7,683 bases of DNA from CAVRZY01 sp963725415 (GCA_963725415.1 CAVRZY010000053.1:1-7683); one strand, 5' to 3'. Counted from the stretch's first letter, positions 1-7,030 are shown. The notes: a model not told the origin generated them from the letters alone. Translations and numbers: made by a program.

Positions 1-109
1 CCGATGACGTTCGGCAATGTGCAACGACGGCCTCTCACGGACATCCTCACCTCCACGTACAGCGTCATTTCCCGTCAGAACACAAATGTTTCATCAACAA
101 GAACTATGA

Positions 110-226
110 GACGGTACAGAGACATTTCCGAGGACGGCGCCGATTGAAACCGGCGAATCGCTGAAGGTCCTCGGGGAAATTGAATTCGGACCCCTTGCCA
201 AATTCTTTGAACTGCAGGACAGATAG
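110..226 (+). pseudogene. Coding-like tail of an unidentified upstream gene, possibly frameshifted
   Basis: Read in the frame ending at TAG 224-226, this stretch looks like real protein. It ends with residues such as GEIEFGPLAKFFELQDR, has sensible codon use, and stops 9 bases before the next gene's ATG. The same frame has a stop (TGA 107-109) just upstream and no ATG, GTG or TTG start after it. The gene body would therefore have to continue in another frame, implying a frameshift, sequencing error or decay near 100-120. Frame 1 is open from base 1 to TGA 145-147 and may be the other half, but I recognise nothing in it. The 'GPLxKxxE' ending faintly recalls the C-terminus of SRPBCC/polyketide-cyclase-like proteins; this is a weak impression, not an assignment. 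The short spacing to the next gene suggests a shared operon. Confidence 0.35.
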
Positions 227-235
227 AGCACATCG

Positions 236-694
236 ATGATGGCACATACGGAACCCGCCTCTGCGGTGACGAATCCGACACGCAGCGTTGAACACCTGTA
301 CAAAGTCTTCAGCATTATTTGTTCAGCCGTCTTTGCACTCGTTGGAGTGGTGTTTTTGTTTATGCCGGATCGTGTTCTTGTCCTTTTCAACGATCTCTCG
401 AATCTCCTTGGATTCCCGGGTGCTCCTCTTGAGGGGGCCGGCTTCTATCTCATTCTCGGCGTCGCTTATATGTATCTTGTGTCGCTTCTTGCGATGTTGA
501 TGTTCCGGCACCCGGAAAACAGGATCTATCCCATCTTGCTCATCAATGCAAAATCAGCGAGCTCCGTTCTGTCATTGCTCTTCTTCGTTTTCTTCCATCC
601 GTATCTTGTGTCCCTGGTGAATTCCATCGTCGACGGAGCGATAGCGGTTTGTGTGGCTCTTTTGAATTCCAGGATGAGGCGAGACTCGTTGTGA
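236..694 (+). CDS. Small four-helix integral membrane protein of unknown function
   Basis: This encodes a 152-residue protein with about 22 polar N-terminal residues followed by four hydrophobic segments at roughly 23-43, 68-90, 104-122 and 124-143, ending in a basic tail (RMRRD). Between helices 1 and 2 lies a loop with FPGAPLEGAG. Between helices 2 and 3 is a short polar loop RHPENR, and HPY separates helices 3 and 4. I know this general type as hypothetical membrane proteins but cannot give a function. Two ATGs in tandem (236 and 239) are possible starts; the ribosome site is weak for both (GAG at 226-228), and 236 is taken by default. The gene is notably AT-richer than everything after position 834 and uses many ctt/ttt/tct codons. 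It follows the upstream stop by 9 bases, and its own stop overlaps the next GTG start (GTGA, 691-694), so it sits inside an operon. Confidence 0.8.
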   Translation: MMAHTEPASAVTNPTRSVEHLYKVFSIICSAVFALVGVVFLFMPDRVLVLFNDLSNLLGFPGAPLEGAGFYLILGVAYMYLVSLLAMLMFRHPENRIYPILLINAKSASSVLSLLFFVFFHPYLVSLVNSIVDGAIAVCVALLNSRMRRDSL

Positions 695-831
695 ATCTCC
701 TTTATTCAATCGCGCACTATTATGTTCCGACGTTTCTGAAAAAGAGGGGGCTCAGAACGCTGTTCGAAGCGACTGCGATGGCATTTGACCGCAAGACACC
801 GCCAACAGAGAGAATGTCTGTAGACAAATGC
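691..831 (+). pseudogene. 3'-truncated start of an unidentified gene, cut at the junction with the permease
   Basis: A GTG at 691 overlaps the stop of the preceding gene in the classic 4-base GTGA arrangement used for translational coupling, with GAGG at 676-679 as a plausible ribosome site. The frame encodes a coding-like, basic N-terminus beginning MNLLYSIAHYYVPTFLKKRG and continuing with LFEATAMAFDRKTPPTERMSVDKC. From about 832 the same frame is only the out-of-frame shadow of the permease gene, giving low-complexity P/S/T/R sequence to a stop at 1045-1047. I read this as the first ~46 codons of a real gene whose remainder has been lost. Codon use matches the gene to its left, not the one to its right. 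I cannot assign a family. Confidence 0.5.
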
Positions 832-840
832 CCGGCGCCA
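825..840. other. Truncation junction between AT-richer operon remnant and GC-rich permease
   Basis: Permease homology begins at about 834 (codon GGC of GANTA), while the gene from GTG 691 stays coding-like to about 831. Base composition and codon use change sharply at the same point. The breakpoint is therefore placed within a few bases of 831-834. No transposase, target duplication or terminal inverted repeat is visible around it. Confidence 0.6.
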
Positions 841-3185
841 ACACCGCCATCTTCAGTGTCGTCAACACGGTTCTTTTACGCCCCCTTCCCTACAAGGACC
901 CCGACCGCCTGGTCTGGATCTGGGCCAGCAGCCCCACCCGGAACATCCCCTTTCACTTCTTCCAGTACCCAGACTTTGTGGACTGGCGCCAGCAAGCGCG
1001 CTCCTTCGAGTCCATGTCGGCCTACTTCCCGGCTGCCGCAACTCTGACCGGCCCCGGCGGCCAGTCTCATGAGCCTGAGTGGGTCTATCACTTGCGGGTG
1101 AACGCCAGCTTCTTCCACATACTCGGCGTCAGGCCGATCCTGGGGCGGGACTTCGTCGAGGCCGATGACCGGCCCGGCGCCGCCCGCGTCACTATCCTCA
1201 GCCACGGCCTTTGGCAGCGCCGCTTCGGCTCTGGCAACAACGTCATCGGGACCGCCATCACCCTGGAGGGCGAAACCTACACGGTCGTCGGCATCCTCCC
1301 CCAGGGCGTGCAGGCCGTCAACATGCCCGCCCAGTTGTATACCCCCATCGCGCTGGGCGGCAGCCGCAGCGGGCCTGAGCGCACCTTCAGTCACGGCGCC
1401 TTTGCGCGCCTGAAGTCCAACGTTACTCTGAAGCAGGCCCAGGCGGAAACCAACACCATCGTGGACCGCCTGGACCAGGACTACTTCCGGAAAGGGAGGC
1501 GCGGCATCCGCCTCTGGGGCGTGCGCGAGTTCCTGGTGCGCGACGTGCGTCTCAGCCTGCTGATTCTGCTGGGCGCCGTTGCGCTGGTGCTCTTGATCGC
1601 CTGCGCCAACGTGGCCAACCTGCTGCTGGCCAAGGCCGTCGCGCGTCAGAAGGAGATCGCCATCCGCGCCGCTCTGGGCGCCGGCAGGTGGCGCCTCATC
1701 CGCCAGTTGCTCACCGAAAGTCTTGTACTTGCTCTGCTGGGCGGCGGCCTCGGCCTGCTGCTGGCTTACTGGGGGGTGGATGTGCTCGTCGCCACCACTC
1801 CCGCCAACTATCCCCTGGTGCGCGACACGCGGCTGGACACCAGCGTGCTCTGCTTCACTGTCTTGGTATCCTTGCTGACCGGCCTGATCTTCGGCCTGGT
1901 CCCCGCCGTCTCGGTCTCCAGGACCGATGTCCACGAAGCCCTCAAGGAAGGCGGCCGGGGTTCGGTCGAGAGCCTTCGCCGCAACCGCTTCCGCAATCTT
2001 CTGGTGGTCACCGAGGTGGCGCTGGCGCTGGTGCTGGCCATCGGAGCGGGCTTGCTCCTTAAAGGTTTCCTGCGGCTCCAGGAGGTCAATCCGGGCTTCA
2101 ATGCGAAGGGCGTGCTGGCGGCCAGCATCAGCCTGCCGGCCGCCAAATACCGCCCGCCGCAGCAGCGTGTCGCATTCTTCGACGAATTCTTCGAACGTCT
2201 GGAGTCACTGCCCGGAGTCAACTCTGCCGGAATGGTGGACGCCCTTCCCTTGAGCGGAGTCAACCGGGGTTCCAATATACACATCGAGGGGCGCCCGGAA
2301 CCTCGTCCTGACGAATCGCCCACCGTCTGGATGCGCTGCGCCAATCGAGCCTACCTTCGCACCCTCGAGATTCCGTTGCTCCGGGGCAGGCATTTCACGG
2401 ATCAGGACAGCGAGGCGGCCCCCCGCGTCGCTATCATCAACCAGACCATGGCGCGGCAGTTCTGGCCGAATGAAGATGCCCTCGGCAAGCGCTTCGGCCG
2501 CGGGTTGACCCACCGGCCTTCCTCTCCCGACGCGCCCCCGCCCCCCTGGATTACGGTGGTCGGCGTCGCCGGAGATGTCCGCCACACCGCCCTGGCCCGG
2601 CCGCCGGAGGCGGAGTTCATTGTCCCCTATGCGCAGTTCTCGCAACCTGTCATGTCGCTGGTTATTCGAACGGCGTCGGACCCTGCCCGCTTTGCGCCTG
2701 GCCTCCGCAGCGCGGCCGTGGCTGTGGACAGAGACCAGCCGGTCTCGGAAGTGGGCAGCCTCGAGCAACGGCTCTACAATTCCATCGCTCCGCAGCGTCT
2801 GGCCATGCGCCTCCTCGGTATCTTCGCCGGCGTAGCGGTGGCCCTGGCGGCAGTCGGCGTCTACGGCGTCATCTCCTTCGCGGTGACGCGCCGCACCCAC
2901 GAGATCGGGATACGCATGGCCCTGGGCGCTACCCGCCCGGATGTGCTCCGCATGGTGCTGCGCGAGGGACTGACCATGACACTGAGCGGCCTCGGTTTGG
3001 GTCTCGTCGCTGCCCTTCTTTTTACTCGTCTTCTATGCAGCCTGCTCTACGGAATGACGGCCAGCGACCCGCTCGTGTTCGCCGCCGTCCCGTTGCTGCT
3101 GGTCGCCGTGGCGCTGGCGGCCTGCTACATCCCCGCACGCCGCGCGACTAAGGTAGACCCCATGGTCGCTCTGCGCTACGAATGA
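828..3185 (+). CDS. ADOP-family ABC transporter permease (FtsX/MacB-like), 5'-truncated, possibly non-functional
   Basis: This is a duplicated permease of the MacB/FtsX superfamily, predicted in the inner membrane with two large periplasmic domains. It begins inside the usual first helix: its GANTAIFSVV at residues 3-12 matches residues 34-43 of the neighbouring permease, so about 33 N-terminal residues, including the amphipathic RYxLRML segment and most of helix 1, are absent. The first MacB-type periplasmic domain spans ~20-235. FtsX-type helices lie at ~241-263, 298-322 and 339-362, with the conserved EIAIRAALGAGRWRLIRQ coupling segment between the first two. A linking helix is at ~389-416, a second periplasmic domain at ~420-655, and final helices at ~657-686, 714-741 and 749-770. 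It ends with the family-typical VDPMVALRYE. No Shine-Dalgarno is correctly placed before ATG 828, and the upstream bases in frame do not resemble the family. The body shows no frameshift, so truncation is recent or an assembly effect. No ATPase gene is nearby, as is usual for ADOPs. The transported substrate is unknown. Confidence 0.88.
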   Translation: MPGANTAIFSVVNTVLLRPLPYKDPDRLVWIWASSPTRNIPFHFFQYPDFVDWRQQARSFESMSAYFPAAATLTGPGGQSHEPEWVYHLRVNASFFHILGVRPILGRDFVEADDRPGAARVTILSHGLWQRRFGSGNNVIGTAITLEGETYTVVGILPQGVQAVNMPAQLYTPIALGGSRSGPERTFSHGAFARLKSNVTLKQAQAETNTIVDRLDQDYFRKGRRGIRLWGVREFLVRDVRLSLLILLGAVALVLLIACANVANLLLAKAVARQKEIAIRAALGAGRWRLIRQLLTESLVLALLGGGLGLLLAYWGVDVLVATTPANYPLVRDTRLDTSVLCFTVLVSLLTGLIFGLVPAVSVSRTDVHEALKEGGRGSVESLRRNRFRNLLVVTEVALALVLAIGAGLLLKGFLRLQEVNPGFNAKGVLAASISLPAAKYRPPQQRVAFFDEFFERLESLPGVNSAGMVDALPLSGVNRGSNIHIEGRPEPRPDESPTVWMRCANRAYLRTLEIPLLRGRHFTDQDSEAAPRVAIINQTMARQFWPNEDALGKRFGRGLTHRPSSPDAPPPPWITVVGVAGDVRHTALARPPEAEFIVPYAQFSQPVMSLVIRTASDPARFAPGLRSAAVAVDRDQPVSEVGSLEQRLYNSIAPQRLAMRLLGIFAGVAVALAAVGVYGVISFAVTRRTHEIGIRMALGATRPDVLRMVLREGLTMTLSGLGLGLVAALLFTRLLCSLLYGMTASDPLVFAAVPLLLVAVALAACYIPARRATKVDPMVALRYE

Positions 3186-3277
3186 ACCGAACCGCTGCGG
3201 CCGGGAACTTCTGCTCCCTCGTGGTGTCCATATAGACTTAATGAGGCTCGCAGAATACAGTGACAAATTCCGATGTA

Positions 3278-3405
3278 GCGCAGGCACTCTTGCCTGCCGC
3301 GCCGAGACTGATCTCGGCGCTTCCGCTGGCTTTTCCACACGGCTCAAGAGCCGACATGAGTGTCGGCTCGGCGGGCTGAAGCACGCGCCACCTCGGCAGC
3401 GTGCT
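3278..3405. repeat. Composite palindromic intergenic repeat of four hairpins
   Basis: Four successive inverted repeats fill the gap between the two permease genes. (1) GCAGGCA/TGCCTGC at 3280-3286 and 3291-3297, loop CTCT. (2) GCGCCGAGA/TCTCGGCGC at 3299-3307 and 3312-3320, loop CTGA. (3) GAGCCGACA/TGTCGGCTC at 3348-3356 and 3361-3369, loop TGAG. (4) AGCACGC/GCGTGCT at 3380-3386 and 3399-3405, loop of 12. The first three stems are perfect with 4-base loops. From memory, this type of sequence is widespread between genes in acidobacterial and some planctomycete and verrucomicrobial genomes; that is recollection, not a search result. It may be a REP/MITE-like dispersed element, and its hairpins could also lower read-through from the upstream gene. 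None has a T-tract, so a classical terminator is unlikely. Confidence 0.72.
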
Positions 3406-3430
3406 GTCACCCAATTACGCGAGCCTCAGT

Positions 3431-3435
3431 AGGAG
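3431..3435 (+). promoter_or_regulatory. Ribosome binding site that fixes the second permease start at 3444
   Basis: AGGAG lies 8 bases before ATG 3444. It supports this ATG over the earlier in-frame ATG at 3357/3360, which would run translation through the palindromic repeat and add 28 residues unlike any permease N-terminus. Confidence 0.75.
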
Positions 3436-3443
3436 CCCGCACC

Positions 3444-5846
3444 ATGGAAACCTTGCTTCGCGACTTTCGATACGGCCTTCGCATGCTGGTGAGGAGCCCG
3501 GGCGTTACGGCGGTGGCCGTGCTGGCGCTGGCGCTCGGCATCGGGGCCAACACCGCCATGTTCAGCGTGGTGTATGCGGTGCTGCTTCGGCCTCTTCCGG
3601 TCCAGGATGCGGAACGGCTGGTGTCGATCACCAGCGTGAATCCGCGTTTCAGCATCGGGGGAACGACCACCGGGTATCCGGCCTATGCGGAGTGGAAACA
3701 GCAGAGCCAGTCGTTCGAATCCATGGCGGCGGCATCGGCGGGCTCGGCGGATCTCACCATCCACCAGCACACCGAGCGCGTGCCGTCCTGGCGGGTCACT
3801 GCAAGTTTCCTGCCCACCCTGGGGGTCAGGCCGGTGCTGGGCCGGGCGTTTCTGCCCGAAGAGGACCAGCCGGGCGCCGGCCACGTAGCGCTGCTCAGCT
3901 ATAGTCTTTGGGAACAACGTTTCGCAGGCGACGTGGGCGTAGTCGGGAATACCATCACCCTGGACGGCAGTCGCTATACCGTGGTGGGTGTGCTGCCGCT
4001 GGGATTCCACCTGGACGGCAGACCGGCAGACGTCTACGCGCCCATCGCGCTCAGCACCGCCCCCACGCGGCGGCCCTTGATGGTGTCGATCTACGCGCGT
4101 CTGAAACCGGGTGTGACCCTGGCTCAGGCGCAAGCCGAGATGGACACCATCTGCCGCCGGCAGGACCGGGGCAAATGGGGCTGGGGAGCGCGCCTGTGGG
4201 GCATTCGCGAAATCCAGGTGCGCGATGTCCGTCTCAGCCTGCTGGTGCTGCTGGCCGCCGTCGGTTTGGTGTTGCTGATCGCCTGCGCCAATATCGCCAG
4301 CCTGCTTCTGGCGAGGGCCAGCGCGCGCCAGAGAGAGGTCGCCATCCGCACCGCTCTGGGCGCTGGCCGGAAGCGGCTGATCCGCCAGTTCCTCACCGAG
4401 AGCACGCTGCTGGCGCTGCTGGGTGGCGTCTGCGGGCTGCTGCTGGCCGCCTGGAGCGTCCGTCTGGTCCCGCTGGTTCAGACCGAAAGACTACCCGGGC
4501 TGATCGGTCAGACCCGCATTGACGGCGCTGTGCTCGCCTTCACCATGCTGGTGTCGTTGCTGACCGGGCTGATCTTCGGGGCCGCGCCGGCGCTGTCCGG
4601 GTCGCAGGCCAACGTTCACGAGACCCTCAAGGAAGGCGGCCGAGCCGGCGAGAGCCGCCGCCGCAAGCACCTGTGGCACGTTCTGGTGGTCTCGGAGACT
4701 GCCCTGGCTCTGCTGCTGATGATCGGCGCCACACTGCTCATCCGGAGTTTCTTCTATCTTCGGGACGTAGCGCCGGGTTTGCGCGCCGAGGGCCTGTTCA
4801 CCGCCTCGATCGAGCTGCCGCGTGCCAAATACCCGAAGGCCGAGCCATTGATCGCCTTCTACCAGCAGGTGCTCGAGAAGGTGCAGTCCATCCCCGGAGT
4901 TCAGTCTGTGGGCCTGGCTACGGCGCTGCCGCTGAGCGGCGACTACTGGGCCATGAGTTTGCCCATCGAAGGCCAGCCCCCTCCGCGCCCGGGAGAGGAG
5001 CCTATCCTGTGGCACCGCAGCGTAAACAGGGATTACTTTCGCACCATGCAGATCCCGCTGCGCCGCGGGCGCCTGTTCACCGAGCAGGATCGCAGGGGCT
5101 CGCAGGGCGTGGTGATCATCAACGAGGCCATGGCGCGGCGGTTCTGGCCAGGTGAGGATGCCATCGGCAAGTACCTCGGCAAGGGCGGCGCAGAGTGGCT
5201 CGAGATCGTGGGGGTGGTGGGCAACGTGCGGCATCAGGATCTGACCAGGGAACCCATGGTCGAGGTGTTCTTCCACTATCCCCAAAACCCGCCCCCCAGG
5301 GCCACCCTGGCGGTGCGCGGCGACCCCAAGGTCTTTCGCGATCCGATGCTGCTGGGGCCGGCCGTAGGCCGCGCTGTCGCGGCGGTTGACAAGGACCAAA
5401 CTCTGGTCCGCACCGGGACCATGTTGCAGATCGTTTCGGGCCGCCTGGCGCCGCAGCGTCTGACTGCCGGTCTGATCGCGACTTTCGCCGGCCTGGCGCT
5501 GGTGCTAGCGGCGGTGGGCATCTACGGCGTGCTTTCCTTCTCCGTGGCCCAGCGCACACATGAAATTGGAGTGCGCATGGCGCTCGGAGCGCAACGCAAT
5601 GCCGTTTTGCGCATGGTGGTGGGGCAGGCCACCCTGCTGGCGCTGGCGGGAATCGCGATCGGTTTGGCTGGGGCATTCGCGCTGACGCGCGTGATCACCA
5701 GCCTGCTGTTCGGCGTCAGCGCCACCGACCCGCGGGTGTTCGCGGGGGTCTCCGCATTCCTGCTGGCCGTGGCCGCACTGGCCAGCTACCTGCCCGCCCG
5801 CCGCGCCGCACACGTCGATCCCATGGAGGCGCTGCGGTACGAGTGA
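3444..5846 (+). CDS. ADOP-family ABC transporter permease (FtsX/MacB-like), intact
   Basis: An 800-residue inner-membrane permease with the duplicated MacB-type periplasmic domain plus FtsX domain architecture of the ADOP family. It starts METLLRDFRYGLRML, a typical N-terminus of this family, followed by helix 1 at ~21-43 and GANTAMFSVV. The first periplasmic domain covers ~55-258. Helices lie at ~263-285, 321-345 and 362-385, with the coupling segment EVAIRTALGAGRKRLIRQ between. A linking helix is at ~411-438, a second periplasmic domain at ~440-670, and final helices at ~671-700, 730-757 and 764-785. The second FtsX half carries THEIGVRMALGAQ, and the protein ends VDPMEALRYE. It lacks the soluble N-terminal prefix domain found in many ADOPs. 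It is clearly a paralogue of the preceding gene along its whole length. With no ATPase in sight it is an 'orphan' permease; partner and substrate cannot be told from here. MacB-type proteins more often act as mechanotransducers than as classical transporters. Confidence 0.95.
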   Translation: METLLRDFRYGLRMLVRSPGVTAVAVLALALGIGANTAMFSVVYAVLLRPLPVQDAERLVSITSVNPRFSIGGTTTGYPAYAEWKQQSQSFESMAAASAGSADLTIHQHTERVPSWRVTASFLPTLGVRPVLGRAFLPEEDQPGAGHVALLSYSLWEQRFAGDVGVVGNTITLDGSRYTVVGVLPLGFHLDGRPADVYAPIALSTAPTRRPLMVSIYARLKPGVTLAQAQAEMDTICRRQDRGKWGWGARLWGIREIQVRDVRLSLLVLLAAVGLVLLIACANIASLLLARASARQREVAIRTALGAGRKRLIRQFLTESTLLALLGGVCGLLLAAWSVRLVPLVQTERLPGLIGQTRIDGAVLAFTMLVSLLTGLIFGAAPALSGSQANVHETLKEGGRAGESRRRKHLWHVLVVSETALALLLMIGATLLIRSFFYLRDVAPGLRAEGLFTASIELPRAKYPKAEPLIAFYQQVLEKVQSIPGVQSVGLATALPLSGDYWAMSLPIEGQPPPRPGEEPILWHRSVNRDYFRTMQIPLRRGRLFTEQDRRGSQGVVIINEAMARRFWPGEDAIGKYLGKGGAEWLEIVGVVGNVRHQDLTREPMVEVFFHYPQNPPPRATLAVRGDPKVFRDPMLLGPAVGRAVAAVDKDQTLVRTGTMLQIVSGRLAPQRLTAGLIATFAGLALVLAAVGIYGVLSFSVAQRTHEIGVRMALGAQRNAVLRMVVGQATLLALAGIAIGLAGAFALTRVITSLLFGVSATDPRVFAGVSAFLLAVAALASYLPARRAAHVDPMEALRYE

Positions 5847-5929
5847 CCATGTACTGCCAAAGCTCCATTTCTTCGCGGCTCGGGAAGATTCCGCGTGTTG
5901 GCCACTTTCGGTGTCGCCGGCGAATTGCC

Positions 5930-6000
5930 GATTGACGATTAAAGTGTCGCGCCACGTAAGACACAGCAATCGTCAATCGTCACTCCCGCAATCGTCAATT
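5930..6000. repeat. Inverted and direct AATCGTCAAT repeats between permease and hydrolase genes
   Basis: GATTGACGATT (5930-5940) is the exact reverse complement of AATCGTCAATC (5968-5978), an 11-bp stem. Inside it, GTGTC (5944-5948) pairs with GACAC (5960-5964), leaving an 11-base loop. Further direct copies follow: AATCGTCA at 5975-5982, overlapping the first, and AATCGTCAATT at 5990-6000. The structure sits 83 bases after the permease stop and could form a stable hairpin in RNA. It lacks a clean T-tract, so I call it a repeat rather than a terminator. It lies directly before the amidohydrolase remnant and may mark the edge of the deletion that removed that gene. Confidence 0.6.
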
Positions 6001-6018
6001 TGTTACAATCAGCCGCAT

Positions 6019-6090
6019 CCCTCGCTGGCGGACATCAAGAACACGCGCTCGCTGGAAGCCGTGTGGATCGCGGGCGCGCAGGTAAACTAG
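6019..6090 (+). pseudogene. C-terminal remnant of an amidohydrolase (imidazolonepropionase-like metal-dependent hydrolase)
   Basis: The frame ending at TAG 6088-6090 reads PSLADIKNTRSLEAVWIAGAQVN. This matches the typical end of amidohydrolase-superfamily proteins, where 'DPLxDIxNTRxIxAVWxxG' forms the last strands of the composite beta-sandwich domain. Upstream of about 6019 the frame stays open but reads through the AATCGTCAAT repeats and shows no amidohydrolase sequence. The catalytic barrel, with its metal-binding HxH and later His/Asp residues, is therefore missing. The stop lies 16 bases before the next gene's ATG, so the lost gene was probably the operon partner of the alpha/beta hydrolase. 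The fragment is short, so the family call is recognition of a motif rather than a full alignment. Confidence 0.6.
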
Positions 6091-6106
6091 GGAGAGGCGG
6101 ACTGAC

Positions 6107-7030
6107 ATGCGTTTCACATTTCTGCTCCTGCTGCTGGCCGGGCTGGCTGCGGCGGAGATCCGGCAGCATCCCGGCGGGAAGGAACTCCCGCACGACAAGT
6201 ACATCCGGGTGGTCAGTGAAGCGGACTGCCCGGTCCAGCAGGTTTACATCAAGACCAAAGACGGGCTGTACGTGGCGGCGGCCCTGCGCAAGCCCAAGGG
6301 CAACGGCCCGTTCCCGGCGCTGATCCACTTTCACGGCGCTCCGGGCGGGCGGGGCATGGAGCAGTTGGTGGGATGGTCGCGCGGGGCCACTGGCAGCCCC
6401 GTGTGGGAGCGGTTCCTTCAGGAAGGCTTCGTGGTTGTGGTGTCCGACTATCGCGCGCTGTCCCGCGCTCGCGGAATGCTGCGGCCCATCGGCGCCGACG
6501 AGATCAGCTACGTCGATGACGGCCTGACAGTGCTGGACTACGTGCGCGCGCTCCCCTATGTGGACGCCTCCCGGATCAGCGTGTATGGCGTCAGCCTGGG
6601 CGGGAACCTGGTGCTGCACCTCATCGGGAGGACTAAGGTGCACGCCGCCATCCTGGGGGCTCCGGCCGCTATGAGCTTTCTGGGCGCCACGGTTCCGGAG
6701 GCGCCCCCGGGAGCCGACCCGATGGACCGCTGGAAGAACGCCAAGCTGGACCTGGAGCTGGCGCGCAAGAACATCGAGCCGATCCAGTGCCCCATTCTGA
6801 TCCTGGCAGGCACTGCGGACGGGTTGGTTTACATCGACCGGACGCTGCACGATTTGCTGGAAAAGGCCGGCAAGACCGTGCGCATGGAAGTCTACGAAAA
6901 CGGCTACCACGATTTCTGCATCGGTCCCCAGGGCCATGCGGGACGCAAGGAGCCGCTGCTCGACGCCACTCTGGACGCGCTGGAGAAGTCCCTGGAGTTC
7001 GTGAAGAAGGGGTTGCCCACGCAGCCATGA
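6107..7030 (+). CDS. Secreted alpha/beta hydrolase (dienelactone hydrolase / prolyl oligopeptidase-like)
   Basis: A 307-residue protein with an N-terminal signal peptide (MRFTFLLLLLAGLAAA, likely cut after residue 16, before EIRQ), so it probably acts in the periplasm or outside the cell. The alpha/beta-hydrolase features appear in order: strand and oxyanion region ALIHFHGAPGG (71-81), VVVVSDYRALS (109-119), the nucleophile elbow YGVSLGG with Ser163, the acid Asp238 in LAGTADGL, and His268 in NGYHDF. The triad is complete. The helical insert before the acid (about 187-222) is short. The fold is shared by dienelactone hydrolases, acetyl esterases and S9 peptidases, so the substrate is not decided. 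The start is supported by GGAGAGG (6091-6097), 9 bases before the ATG, and by the signal peptide. It follows an amidohydrolase remnant by 16 bases and converges on a CocE-like gene, a setting that suggests peptide, amide or ester degradation. Confidence 0.9.
   Translation: MRFTFLLLLLAGLAAAEIRQHPGGKELPHDKYIRVVSEADCPVQQVYIKTKDGLYVAAALRKPKGNGPFPALIHFHGAPGGRGMEQLVGWSRGATGSPVWERFLQEGFVVVVSDYRALSRARGMLRPIGADEISYVDDGLTVLDYVRALPYVDASRISVYGVSLGGNLVLHLIGRTKVHAAILGAPAAMSFLGATVPEAPPGADPMDRWKNAKLDLELARKNIEPIQCPILILAGTADGLVYIDRTLHDLLEKAGKTVRMEVYENGYHDFCIGPQGHAGRKEPLLDATLDALEKSLEFVKKGLPTQP

Noticed and set aside
876..1934. A 352-codon minus-strand ORF opposite the first permease
   Set aside because: It is the antisense shadow of a GC-rich coding region, with A/G/Q/D/H-rich low-complexity composition and no recognisable domain. 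The plus-strand frame clearly encodes the permease.
3231..3236. TATAGA as a promoter -10 upstream of the second permease
   Set aside because: No matching -35 is present, and it would place the transcription start ahead of the four-hairpin repeat, over 200 bases from the gene.
3278..3405. CRISPR array or IS element end
   Set aside because: The stems differ from each other, there are no regular equal-length spacers, and no transposase or cas gene is in the window.
3241..3432. A 63-codon plus-strand ORF between the two permeases
   Set aside because: It is almost entirely a translation of the palindromic repeat and has no ribosome site. I believe such repeat-derived ORFs are common false annotations.
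3360..3443. Extended N-terminus for the second permease (28 extra residues)
   Set aside because: The extension runs through the repeat and does not look like a permease prefix. ATG 3444 has AGGAG at 8 bases and yields a typical ADOP N-terminus.
6004..6009. TACAAT as a -10 box for the alpha/beta hydrolase
   Set aside because: No acceptable -35 element lies 16-18 bases upstream.
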